Shown piece after piece: positions 1 to 5,933 of a stretch of 7,435 nt of DNA; position 1 is the first letter of the stretch, and each line of letters opens with the position of its first letter. The DNA comes from Propionibacteriaceae bacterium (lineage in GTDB: Bacteria; Actinomycetota; Actinomycetes; Propionibacteriales; Propionibacteriaceae). The notes under the pieces were generated by a model. It saw only the letters and a list, made by a program, of their open reading frames with translations, searched no databases and was not told where the DNA came from. The stretch is from positions 1 to 7,435 of the forward strand of contig WQYJ01000095.1 of NCBI GenBank assembly GCA_009781325.1. The letters are read 5' to 3'. A program made the translations under genes and the position numbers.

Positions 1-72
1 AACATTGAGTGGCGTAATCTGACCGGCGGCATCGTTACCTTACATCGAGCAACACGACCACCCCAGGAGTAA
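1..72 (+). CDS. menG: Demethylmenaquinone methyltransferase (MenG/UbiE), C-terminal fragment
   Basis: Frame 1 is open from the window edge to a TAA at 70-72 and encodes 23 residues. They contain the stretch WRNLTGGIVTLHRA, which matches the conserved end of MenG/UbiE methyltransferases, whose family C-terminus reads roughly NLTGGIVALHR. These enzymes use S-adenosylmethionine to methylate demethylmenaquinone in the last step of menaquinone synthesis. The start and the methyltransferase fold lie outside the window. The stop codon is 3 bases before the next start and overlaps that gene's ribosome binding site, so the two genes are probably co-transcribed. The identification rests on one short but distinctive motif. 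Confidence 0.78.
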   Translation, partial: NIEWRNLTGGIVTLHRATRPPQE

Positions 73-75
73 AAA

Positions 76-1791
76 GTGACCACCGAATCACCGTTTGCTT
101 TGGATCAGTACGCGTGTGTGTCCTGCCCAGTGAAAACCCAAAACTGGCTGAAAACCTATGCAGTGGATGCTCAACCCATTGACTCCCATCTTGTGGAGAC
201 TTTTCGTGAAGTCAGTTCTCATCGAGCCAATGTTGCTGCGACCTTGATCACCCGCCACGGAAAAAACGTACGCGATCTCAGCTCCATCACTGAAATCGAT
301 GAGCAAGTCACCGCTTGCGTTGAGGCGATGACGCAGGGTGTCCCCATTATCTTGAATGCTCAACTGCCTGTTGATTGGGAAAACCATCGATGCGGGATCG
401 CTGATGTGTTGCTGCGCGCGGATGATAGCGATAATCCCAAGTATTATCCAGGCATCATCAAAGATTCCAATGTGCTGAGTACGAGCGTCCAGGGGCACAG
501 CCACCAACTGCTCAGTACACTGGTGAAGCCTTTTCTCCATGATGCCGAAAACCAGAAGTACCAGTTCCGATTTGAGTCGCATTCATCGGACCTTCTTCAG
601 TTGGCACACCTCTGGTTCCTTCTTCGCTCGGCTGGCTTTGCTGCTGAGGATCCGTGGGGAGCAATCATTGGCACTGATTTTGAGGACGTCAATCGTTGCT
701 GTTTCGTCTCGTGGATGAACCTCCAGGACAAATTGGTTCGTGCATTCTCCTACACCTCAGCCCATGCGTGGCGGAAATACACTCCATTGAGCCGCTATCA
801 GCATGAGCATCGCTTCCGCGTACGGGTAGGTTCGCGCGCTCTGCAGGCTGAGGAGGCCGGTCTGCCGCTAGTAGCTTCGCCCGTCCATGTCCCTGAGTGC
901 GATATGTGTGAGTGGTGGCCGGAGTGCCAGGCTCAACTCGGGGACGACGTTTCGGTCATGATTGAGCGGTCGCCTTTGGATGCTCGCGAAATCATGACCC
1001 TGCGCAGCTTCGGTATCTTGACGATCACCGACCTTGCTTCCAGCGATGTTGATGCTCTGCTGCCGCAGTATCTTCCCAAGGTTGCACATAGGTCTGGTGC
1101 TGATACCCGGCTGCGACTGGCTGCGCGACGTGGTCGTCTCATTGCAGCAGGAATCCATCTTGAGCGTCTCACCACAGGTGCTATTGAACTTCCGTCAGCA
1201 CCTGTTGAGATCGATATCGACATTGAAACCTCGTCGAATAATCGTGTCTATCTGTGGGGGTTCCTCGTCGATGACCGCCGCCTGCCGGACAGCGAACCAG
1301 TCTATTACCCTATTCATCGTTTTGCATCGCTGACCCAGGCACGAGAGTTAGAACTTGCGGAAGAGGCAGCGACCTGGTTGATGGAGAAGATTCAAGACTT
1401 GGGTGAAACCGAGGTTTTGGTTTGGCACTATTCGAACTACGAAATATCGACTTTGCGGCGTTTCGCGAGTTTCCGCCGTCAAGCCTCTCCGGCATTGTCG
1501 TGGTTATCGAAGTTTACTTCCACTAATTTTGTTGATCTTTTGCCCGTGGTGAAGAGGAACTTCTTTGGGGTTGATGGGTTAGGACTCAAAGCTGTCGCTA
1601 CTGAAGGAGCCGGTTTCTCGTGGAGAGACCCCGAGCCATCCGGACTGAACTCACAGTTCTGGTTCTCTGATGCTATCCACGCAGACAACGCCAAACAACG
1701 TCAAGCCATCACCACCCGCATCCTCGAATACAACGAAGACGACACCCGAGCCACCAGAGCCCTGCGCCAATGGCTGAGGTCCTTGGATTAG
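76..1791 (+). CDS. TM0106-type RecB-like nuclease with C-terminal RNase H-like exonuclease domain
   Basis: This 571-residue protein starts at GTG 76 behind AGGAG (65-69) with a 6-base spacer. The N-terminal part (about 1-290) resembles the RecB/Cas4-like PD-(D/E)xK fold. It has an early cysteine pair (C14, C17), GIADVLLR with D110, a lysine at K129, Q175 in a DLLQLAHLW segment, and a late cluster C275, C278, C284. One early plus three late cysteines is the Cas4/AddB arrangement that binds an iron-sulfur cluster. A short helix-hairpin-helix-like region (about 305-330) follows. The C-terminal domain (about 375-571) looks like the RNase H_2/YprB exonuclease family: D382 and E384 in DIET, HYSNYE at 451-456, D487, and YNEDD with D555/D556. 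Together this matches the TM0106 family of putative nucleases, whose substrate is not established. The acidic residue normally two before K129 is replaced by isoleucine, so the first nuclease site may be atypical. It probably acts in the cytoplasm in DNA or RNA processing. Confidence 0.85.
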   Translation: MTTESPFALDQYACVSCPVKTQNWLKTYAVDAQPIDSHLVETFREVSSHRANVAATLITRHGKNVRDLSSITEIDEQVTACVEAMTQGVPIILNAQLPVDWENHRCGIADVLLRADDSDNPKYYPGIIKDSNVLSTSVQGHSHQLLSTLVKPFLHDAENQKYQFRFESHSSDLLQLAHLWFLLRSAGFAAEDPWGAIIGTDFEDVNRCCFVSWMNLQDKLVRAFSYTSAHAWRKYTPLSRYQHEHRFRVRVGSRALQAEEAGLPLVASPVHVPECDMCEWWPECQAQLGDDVSVMIERSPLDAREIMTLRSFGILTITDLASSDVDALLPQYLPKVAHRSGADTRLRLAARRGRLIAAGIHLERLTTGAIELPSAPVEIDIDIETSSNNRVYLWGFLVDDRRLPDSEPVYYPIHRFASLTQARELELAEEAATWLMEKIQDLGETEVLVWHYSNYEISTLRRFASFRRQASPALSWLSKFTSTNFVDLLPVVKRNFFGVDGLGLKAVATEGAGFSWRDPEPSGLNSQFWFSDAIHADNAKQRQAITTRILEYNEDDTRATRALRQWLRSLD

Positions 1792-1805
1792 CGGGTAATC
1801 CAGCA

Positions 1806-1994
1806 TCATCCAGCCACCAGACGTAAGGGTGGGACTAGGCCCACCTCTGCCATGACTTCAAAGGCTTCTCGTTCTTGTTGGGTGAATCTGACTGGCTGAC
1901 CGTAATCTGGATCGGTGAGCACGGACATCAGGCAGTCGCCGCATTCGATGGGATCAGCTTGACAGGTGTCGCAATCAATCATGTATGACTTCAT
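1806..1994 (-). CDS. Small CxxC-x6-CxxC protein, conserved actinobacterial type, function unknown
   Basis: A short minus-strand gene encodes about 62 residues. The N-terminal part reads CDTC, six residues, then CGDC, so four cysteines are spaced to bind a zinc ion or an iron-sulfur cluster. The C-terminus EVGLVPPLRLV is typical of a small conserved protein that I recall from many actinobacteria, where the cysteine motif lies almost at the N-terminus. No function is established that I know of. I chose ATG 1994-1992. ATG 1982-1980 (58 residues) is equally plausible, because it places the motif at residue 4. ATG 2024 and GTG 2033 would give an extra N-terminus that looks unrelated. None of these starts has a good Shine-Dalgarno. 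CAGACT, 7 bases ahead of ATG 1994, could be a -10 box for a leaderless message. The stop is 14 bases from the preceding convergent gene. Confidence 0.75.
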   Translation of the reverse strand: MKSYMIDCDTCQADPIECGDCLMSVLTDPDYGQPVRFTQQEREAFEVMAEVGLVPPLRLVAG

Positions 1995-2003
1995 AATCTT
2001 GAG

Positions 2004-2032
2004 TCTGACAAAGAGCTCTGACATTTTTGTCA
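2004..2032. promoter_or_regulatory. Candidate operator: TGACA half-sites in the divergent intergenic region
   Basis: TCTGACA occurs twice in direct orientation (2004-2010 and 2017-2023), 13 bases apart start to start. The second copy also forms a perfect inverted repeat, TGACA-TTTT-TGTCA, at 2019-2032. The three half-sites lie between the start of the minus-strand CxxC gene and the ATG at 2057, where a regulator could act on both promoters. No specific regulator is recognised. The arms are short, so chance cannot be excluded. Confidence 0.35.
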
Positions 2033-2043
2033 CTTGCGTGGTC

Positions 2044-2049
2044 TACAGT
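2044..2049 (+). promoter_or_regulatory. Candidate -10 box (TACAGT) for a leaderless message
   Basis: TACAGT fits the actinobacterial -10 pattern TAnnnT and ends 7 bases before ATG 2057, so transcription would begin at about the A of that ATG. No convincing Shine-Dalgarno precedes the ATG. The best -35-like element, CTGACA at 2018-2023, has a 20-base spacer, which is long. Confidence 0.35.
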
Positions 2050-2056
2050 GGGTCGC

Positions 2057-3775
2057 ATGGTTGTTTCACAGGTTAGTTCGCCAGTGGGTGCTCGCCCACC
2101 CAGTTATCCGGATGAGAACCTGTATCAACCGACAATCGATGACATCGACACCCCGCTGATCGATACGACCTTCTGCGTGATTGACCTTGAAACCACAGGA
2201 ACTTCCCACGAATCTCGCATTACAGAGATCGGTGCTGTCAAAGTGTGCGCCGGAGAGGTCATCGGGGAGTTCCACACCCTGATCAATCCCAATGTCCCCA
2301 TTCCGGCATTCATCACCTCTCTGACCGGGATCACCAACGCCGATGTGAGATCAGCCCCTATGCTGAGGGAGGTTTTTGCCTCGCTGATCGAGTTTTGCCG
2401 AGGTTGTGTGATGGTGGCCCACAATGCCCGCTTCGATATGGGTTTCATCGCCAGGGCGTCGACCGGATTGGGCTACGAATGGCCTGCGTCCATACACCTC
2501 GATACGGTTGCACTCGCCCGCCACATCATCCCGCGCAACGAAGTGAAAAACTACCGTCTGGAAACTCTTGCGCGGTATTTCTCCACATCCATCAGCCCCA
2601 CCCACCGCGCACTCGACGACGCGCGTGCAACCGTGGACATCCTTCACGCCATGTTTGAGCGTGTCGGCAACCAGGGTGTGCGTACTCTTCACGAACTCCA
2701 GCACTTCTCTCACACCATTTCCAAGGCCCGTCGCGATAAACACTCCTGGGCAGCCGATCTACCAACCGGCCCAGGAGTTTACTATTTCGTACGCGATGCA
2801 GAGCGGGGCCGCCAGATTCTCTATGTCGGCACATCTAAGCAAATCCGTAAACGTGTCGCCACCTACTTCACAGCTTCGGAGTCGCGGCGCCGCATGGATG
2901 AAATGGTCCTATTGGCGACCGGTGTGGAAGCCACACCATGCCGTACTGCTTTGGAAGCAGCCATCGTCGAATTGCGTCTGATCACCGCCCATCAGCCGCC
3001 GTACAATCGCCGGAGTAAGAGTCCGCATCACACATGGGTCAAGACCACCGTCGAACCCATTCCTCGTCTGTCGATTGTTCGCAAGGTGTGTGATGATGGT
3101 GCAGCTTACTGCGGTCCCTTTCCTGGGAAACAGGCCGCTGAGGATGCCTCGTTAGCGATCACCGAAGCCTTTGCCGTACGCCCGTGCCTGGATCGGCTGT
3201 CAGTCAGCACGGCGCGCGAACCCTGCGCCCTTGCTGAGATGGCATCCTGCCCTGCGCCATGTACATGCACGAATCTGGACTCCTATGACCAGACCATCGA
3301 TCGGGTCAAGCAGTGCCTGAATGGGGACATCCGCGAGGTACGCCGGCGGTGTCTGGAAACAATCGCAGACCTGTCCGAGCAATACCGCTATGAGGAAGCC
3401 AATGATGTTTTAACACGCCTGCGCCTTTTCGAATACGGCATGCACCGCAAGGCGCGCCTCATGTCACTGGCTTCCTGCCCGCAGATCGTGGCTGCCCGCA
3501 GGCTCGATCAAGCCTGGGAGATACATATCATTCGGTACGGGCAGTTGGCAGGTGCTCAGGTGGCTCGCAGCGGTGAAGACCCGTACCGTATCGCAGAAAC
3601 GGGGCTGTCAGCAGCAGCAACCATCAGCCCTCCAGCGGTTGAAGGAATGCCCGGCGGTTCCATCGAAGAGGCAGAACTGATTGCCGCTTGGATGGAACAA
3701 CCAGGGGTAAGACTGCTTGATATTGAAGGAATCTGGGCCTGGCCGACCCATTGTGAACTAGAGGATCTCCACTGA
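2057..3775 (+). CDS. DEDD exonuclease (DnaQ-like) fused to a UvrC-like GIY-YIG nuclease
   Basis: From ATG 2057 the protein has 572 residues; positions here are counted from that ATG. The N-terminal domain (about 38-205) is a DnaQ-type 3'-5' exonuclease. Motif I is DLET (D43, E45), motif II contains HNARFD (D127), and motif III has H183 and D188 in HxxxxD spacing, so the DEDDh site looks complete. The second domain (about 235-320) is a UvrC-type GIY-YIG nuclease: GVY (Y242), YVG (Y256-G258), arginines R264/R266, the EAAIVE glutamates at 300-305 and N317. Next come C377, C390, C398 and C402, whose spacing matches the cysteines proposed to bind a [4Fe-4S] cluster in UvrC. A UVR-like helix, EQYRYEEAN, lies at about 441-449. 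The RNase H-like and HhH domains of full UvrC are not recognisable. The family is known in actinobacteria (mycobacterial Rv2191 type) and is thought to act in DNA repair. TTG 2027 would add 10 residues. I preferred the ATG because of the -10 box in front of it. Confidence 0.9.
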   Translation: MVVSQVSSPVGARPPSYPDENLYQPTIDDIDTPLIDTTFCVIDLETTGTSHESRITEIGAVKVCAGEVIGEFHTLINPNVPIPAFITSLTGITNADVRSAPMLREVFASLIEFCRGCVMVAHNARFDMGFIARASTGLGYEWPASIHLDTVALARHIIPRNEVKNYRLETLARYFSTSISPTHRALDDARATVDILHAMFERVGNQGVRTLHELQHFSHTISKARRDKHSWAADLPTGPGVYYFVRDAERGRQILYVGTSKQIRKRVATYFTASESRRRMDEMVLLATGVEATPCRTALEAAIVELRLITAHQPPYNRRSKSPHHTWVKTTVEPIPRLSIVRKVCDDGAAYCGPFPGKQAAEDASLAITEAFAVRPCLDRLSVSTAREPCALAEMASCPAPCTCTNLDSYDQTIDRVKQCLNGDIREVRRRCLETIADLSEQYRYEEANDVLTRLRLFEYGMHRKARLMSLASCPQIVAARRLDQAWEIHIIRYGQLAGAQVARSGEDPYRIAETGLSAAATISPPAVEGMPGGSIEEAELIAAWMEQPGVRLLDIEGIWAWPTHCELEDLH

Positions 3776-4267
3776 CTCCATAATGACAGGGTTACGCGGG
3801 CGGTTGTTGAAGCCTGTGGGCGTCACGGCGATATCGTCGACGACTTTCTGGCTGGCGGGATCGGTGACCTCGCCGAAGATCGTGTGCCTGCGATTGAGGT
3901 GGGGAGTCTTCGCCACGGTGATGAAGAACTGGGAGCCATTCGTACCTGGGCCAGCATTTGCCATGGCCAATAGGTAGGGTCGGTCGAAGCTCAGTTCGGG
4001 GTGGAACTCATCGCCGAACTGGTAACCAGGTCCGCCGCGGCCATCGCCTTGGGGGTCGCCGCCCTGGATCATGAAGCCATCAATGACGCGATGGAAAGTC
4101 AAGCCATCATAGAAATGTCCTGTCGTCTTCATGCCTGTTTCCGAGTCGGTGTATTCCTTGGTTCCATTAGCCAGGCCAACGAAGTTTGCCACTGTCGTCG
4201 GTGCCTGGTCATCGAAGAGGTCGATCCGGATGTCGCCATAGTTTGTGTGCAGAATTGCCTGAGTCAT
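3758..4267 (-). CDS. ppiA: Peptidyl-prolyl cis-trans isomerase, cyclophilin type
   Basis: This 169-residue cytoplasmic cyclophilin catalyses cis-trans isomerisation of Xaa-Pro bonds and assists protein folding. It has no signal peptide or membrane segment. The whole protein is the cyclophilin domain, with catalytic R60 in FHRVI, then GFMIQGGDP at 64-72, GPGTNGSQFFIT at 106-117 (Q113, F114), and PHLNRRHTIFGEV at 122-134. It closely resembles mycobacterial PpiA. The residue aligned with the cyclosporin-binding tryptophan of human cyclophilin A is H123, as in other bacterial members, which predicts weak cyclosporin binding. ATG 4267-4265 has a good ribosome binding site, GAAAGG on the minus strand (plus positions 4274-4279), with a 6-base spacer. 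The 3' end overlaps the convergent exonuclease gene by 18 bases, and the gene is divergent from the membrane protein gene at 4467. Confidence 0.97.
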   Translation of the reverse strand: MTQAILHTNYGDIRIDLFDDQAPTTVANFVGLANGTKEYTDSETGMKTTGHFYDGLTFHRVIDGFMIQGGDPQGDGRGGPGYQFGDEFHPELSFDRPYLLAMANAGPGTNGSQFFITVAKTPHLNRRHTIFGEVTDPASQKVVDDIAVTPTGFNNRPRNPVIMESVEIL

Positions 4268-4301
4268 TCCATACCTTTCAGTAAAGTTCGCCTTCTATTC
4301 T

Positions 4302-4322
4302 GCCACCGGTTTTGCCCGTGGC
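4302..4322 (-). other. Hairpin in the predicted 5' leader of ppiA
   Basis: GCCACCGG and CCCGTGGC pair over eight positions with one C-C mismatch around a TTTTG loop. It lies 35 bases upstream of the ppiA start, on the strand that would be its leader. It is not a terminator on either strand, because no T run follows. It may be a leader structure or chance. I found no convincing promoter for ppiA nearby. Confidence 0.2.
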
Positions 4323-4438
4323 GCCGACCAACACTCCTGGTGTGAATGCTGAAAATCTGCATCCGGCATTTGTCCGTACAATGGATTTCAGGGGAATGTC
4401 AGGGTACTTTCTGCTTCTAATCACAGTAAACTGGAATA

Positions 4439-4452
4439 ACTCCACATGGAGT
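4439..4452. promoter_or_regulatory. 14-base palindrome (ACTCCA-CA-TGGAGT) ahead of the membrane protein gene
   Basis: Six-base perfect arms flank a 2-base centre. The site lies just downstream of a possible -10 box (TAAACT, 4427-4432) and directly before the AAGGA ribosome binding site (4453-4457) of the gene at 4467. That is a usual place for a repressor operator. No -35 element of quality is seen, and the regulator is unknown. As RNA, the centre is too small for a stable hairpin with full arms. Confidence 0.35.
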
Positions 4453-4466
4453 AAGGAAACGTTAGG

Positions 4467-5354
4467 ATGACGATGAAAATACACAAGGAAGATATCCTAG
4501 ACACTGCTACCGACACTGCAAAGACGGTAGTTGAGTACGGTTCCTCAGCATGGGATGAGGCGGTTGAGCGGATCACTCCTCTGCTGGAAACCGCCGCAAA
4601 GAAGGTCGGACCAGTCGCAGATGAAGCCTGGGGAGCAGCCAAGGATGCGACAAGGCGAGCGGCGGGACTCGCAGCCGACACAGTTGAACGCATTCAACCT
4701 TCAGTGAACACTGCATTGGGCAGAGTAGCTCCGGCTGTAGATCGCGCCCAGAAGGCCGTTTCAGACGACCTGTTGCCGAAATTGATTAAGGTTCTTCATG
4801 ACGCCGCAGCGACACCTGCAGGCTCTGAAGCCCGCGAGATTCTTGCCCGTCTAGACGAGCGCGCTAACAAGTCCATGGATGCTCTTCAGGGCGAGTTAGT
4901 GAAGTCCAAGAAGTCGTCCAAGGCCAAGACCATCGCTACAGTTGCCGCCGTTGGTGCTGTGCTCGGTGCGCTGGCGATTGCTGTGCGTACTTTCTTAGGA
5001 AGCCGCGAAGACTGGGCAGCCTATGAGCCGGACGAACCCTATGTTTACCCTGATGACGACTATGAAATCGACGAGGTTTTGATTGAGACCGAGGTCACCC
5101 TCCCCGAGCCTGCGGCAGGAGCCGACGAGGCTGGCGAGGGTGTCGCTGGTGAGACCGAGGAAGGCGCCTCTCCTTATGGCGAGGGCTCCTATGCCGGTGC
5201 GAATCCCCCCGAGGGTTTTACTATCAAGGGCAATGAGCGCTCAATGAAGTTCCACACACCAGACGCCTCTGGCTATGCACGTACGAACGCAGACGTGTGG
5301 TTCTCCTCCGAAGAGGCAGCCGAAGCAGCTGGCTTCGTACGCTCACAGCGCTGA
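4467..5354 (+). CDS. Single-pass membrane protein with duplicated helical N-terminus and C-terminal KGN module
   Basis: This 295-residue protein starts at ATG 4467, with AAGGA at 4453-4457 and a 9-base spacer. Residues 1-150 are alanine-rich and predicted amphipathic helices. They contain a duplication with a 40-residue period: positions 33-60 and 73-100 each begin VERI.P and share 13 of 28 residues. A basic patch, KSKKSSKAK (146-154), precedes a hydrophobic segment at about 155-177. By the positive-inside rule the helical part is cytoplasmic and the rest lies outside. An acidic linker rich in D/E, G and Y (180-245) leads to a C-terminal module at about 247-290: PEGFTIKGN, SMKFHTPD, ARTNADVWF and EEAAEAAGF. 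Similar short modules end several other actinobacterial proteins and some thermonucleases; their function is unknown to me. The overall architecture suggests an envelope-linked scaffold, but I do not assign a role. An intrinsic terminator follows 17 bases after the stop. Confidence 0.88.
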   Translation: MTMKIHKEDILDTATDTAKTVVEYGSSAWDEAVERITPLLETAAKKVGPVADEAWGAAKDATRRAAGLAADTVERIQPSVNTALGRVAPAVDRAQKAVSDDLLPKLIKVLHDAAATPAGSEAREILARLDERANKSMDALQGELVKSKKSSKAKTIATVAAVGAVLGALAIAVRTFLGSREDWAAYEPDEPYVYPDDDYEIDEVLIETEVTLPEPAAGADEAGEGVAGETEEGASPYGEGSYAGANPPEGFTIKGNERSMKFHTPDASGYARTNADVWFSSEEAAEAAGFVRSQR

Positions 5355-5371
5355 GAACAATAACTCACAGG

Positions 5372-5398
5372 AAGGGGCACCGCATGGTGTCCCTTTTT
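5372..5398 (+). terminator. Rho-independent terminator
   Basis: An 8-base-pair stem (GGGGCACC with GGTGTCCC, one G-U pair) closes a GCAT loop and is followed directly by TTTTT. Two A bases before the stem can extend it by pairing with the first T bases. It ends the transcript of the gene stopping at 5354 and separates it from the sigma factor operon. Confidence 0.88.
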
Positions 5399-5453
5399 GT
5401 GTTTGGCGGCATTTCGGGTTCGGTAATCGTATACATAGTGAAAGGAGTTGATT

Positions 5454-5933
5454 ATGCCGACTATGAACGACCAACAGTTCCGCGAACTGTACGATCGCCA
5501 TGTTGGCATGGTCTACCGAGTTTGTTATGCGTACATGAAGAGTCCTTCGCCTACTGAAGATGCTGTTCAGGAGACCTTCATCCGGGCGCTGACCCGGGCT
5601 CCGCGATTTGAGTCATCCAGTCATGAGAGGGGCTGGTTGGTGAGGACCGCGACCAATATCTGCAAGGACACTGTGAAGACTTGGTGGCGCTCTAAGGTCA
5701 CGTTGGACATGACTGCGGACACTGTGGACACTCCAACAGATTCGCTGCTGGGTGCGGTGATGTCGCTGCCCGATAAATACAAGACGGTGATCTACCTCTA
5801 TTACTACGAGGGGTATACCAGCGCCGAAATCGCTCAGGCTCTTGGGCAACGGGCCTCGACGGTACGCAATCATCTCTCGGAAGCACGCAAACTCCTTCGG
5901 CAACAACTAGGTGGTGAGTTTGATGAAGAATGA
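5454..5933 (+). CDS. ECF-type RNA polymerase sigma factor
   Basis: The 159-residue protein has the two-domain layout of ECF sigma factors. Region 2 covers about 8-75, with FRELYDRHVGMVYRVCYAYM, EDAVQETFIRAL in the -10 recognition helix, and GWLVRTATN. Region 4 covers about 96-150, with LPDKYKTVIYLYYYEGYTSAEIA, a helix-turn-helix ending in ASTVRNHLSEARKLL that would contact the -35 element. No extra C-terminal sensory domain is present. ATG 5454 has AAAGGAG at 5441-5447 with a 6-base spacer. The in-frame TTG at 5448 abuts that site and is therefore unlikely. The YLYYYEGY signature is one I associate more with Firmicute and Coriobacterial ECF factors, so transfer is possible but untested. TATACA at 5430-5435 is a weak -10 candidate, and no typical ECF autoregulatory -35 (GGAAC) was found. 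The stop overlaps the next gene by 11 bases. Confidence 0.95.
   Translation: MPTMNDQQFRELYDRHVGMVYRVCYAYMKSPSPTEDAVQETFIRALTRAPRFESSSHERGWLVRTATNICKDTVKTWWRSKVTLDMTADTVDTPTDSLLGAVMSLPDKYKTVIYLYYYEGYTSAEIAQALGQRASTVRNHLSEARKLLRQQLGGEFDEE

Noticed and set aside
1959..1997. TTGACA at 1959-1964 with CATAAT at 1992-1997 as a plus-strand promoter
   Set aside because: The spacer is 27 bases, far too long. The closer box TATGAC gives 19 bases but is a poor -10, and the pair lies inside the minus-strand coding sequence.
2027..2056. TTG start at 2027 for the exonuclease fusion
   Set aside because: It would add 10 residues encoded within the candidate operator and -10 box, and no ribosome binding site is well placed. 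It is kept as an alternative only.
2245..2658. Plus-strand open frame of 137 residues inside the exonuclease fusion gene
   Set aside because: It is out of frame with a gene whose catalytic motifs are intact across this stretch, and its arginine- and histidine-rich composition is that of a shadow frame.
5399..5453. ECF-type autoregulatory promoter before the sigma gene
   Set aside because: No GGAAC-like -35 with a properly spaced -10 was found. Only a weak TATACA is present, which is not enough to annotate.
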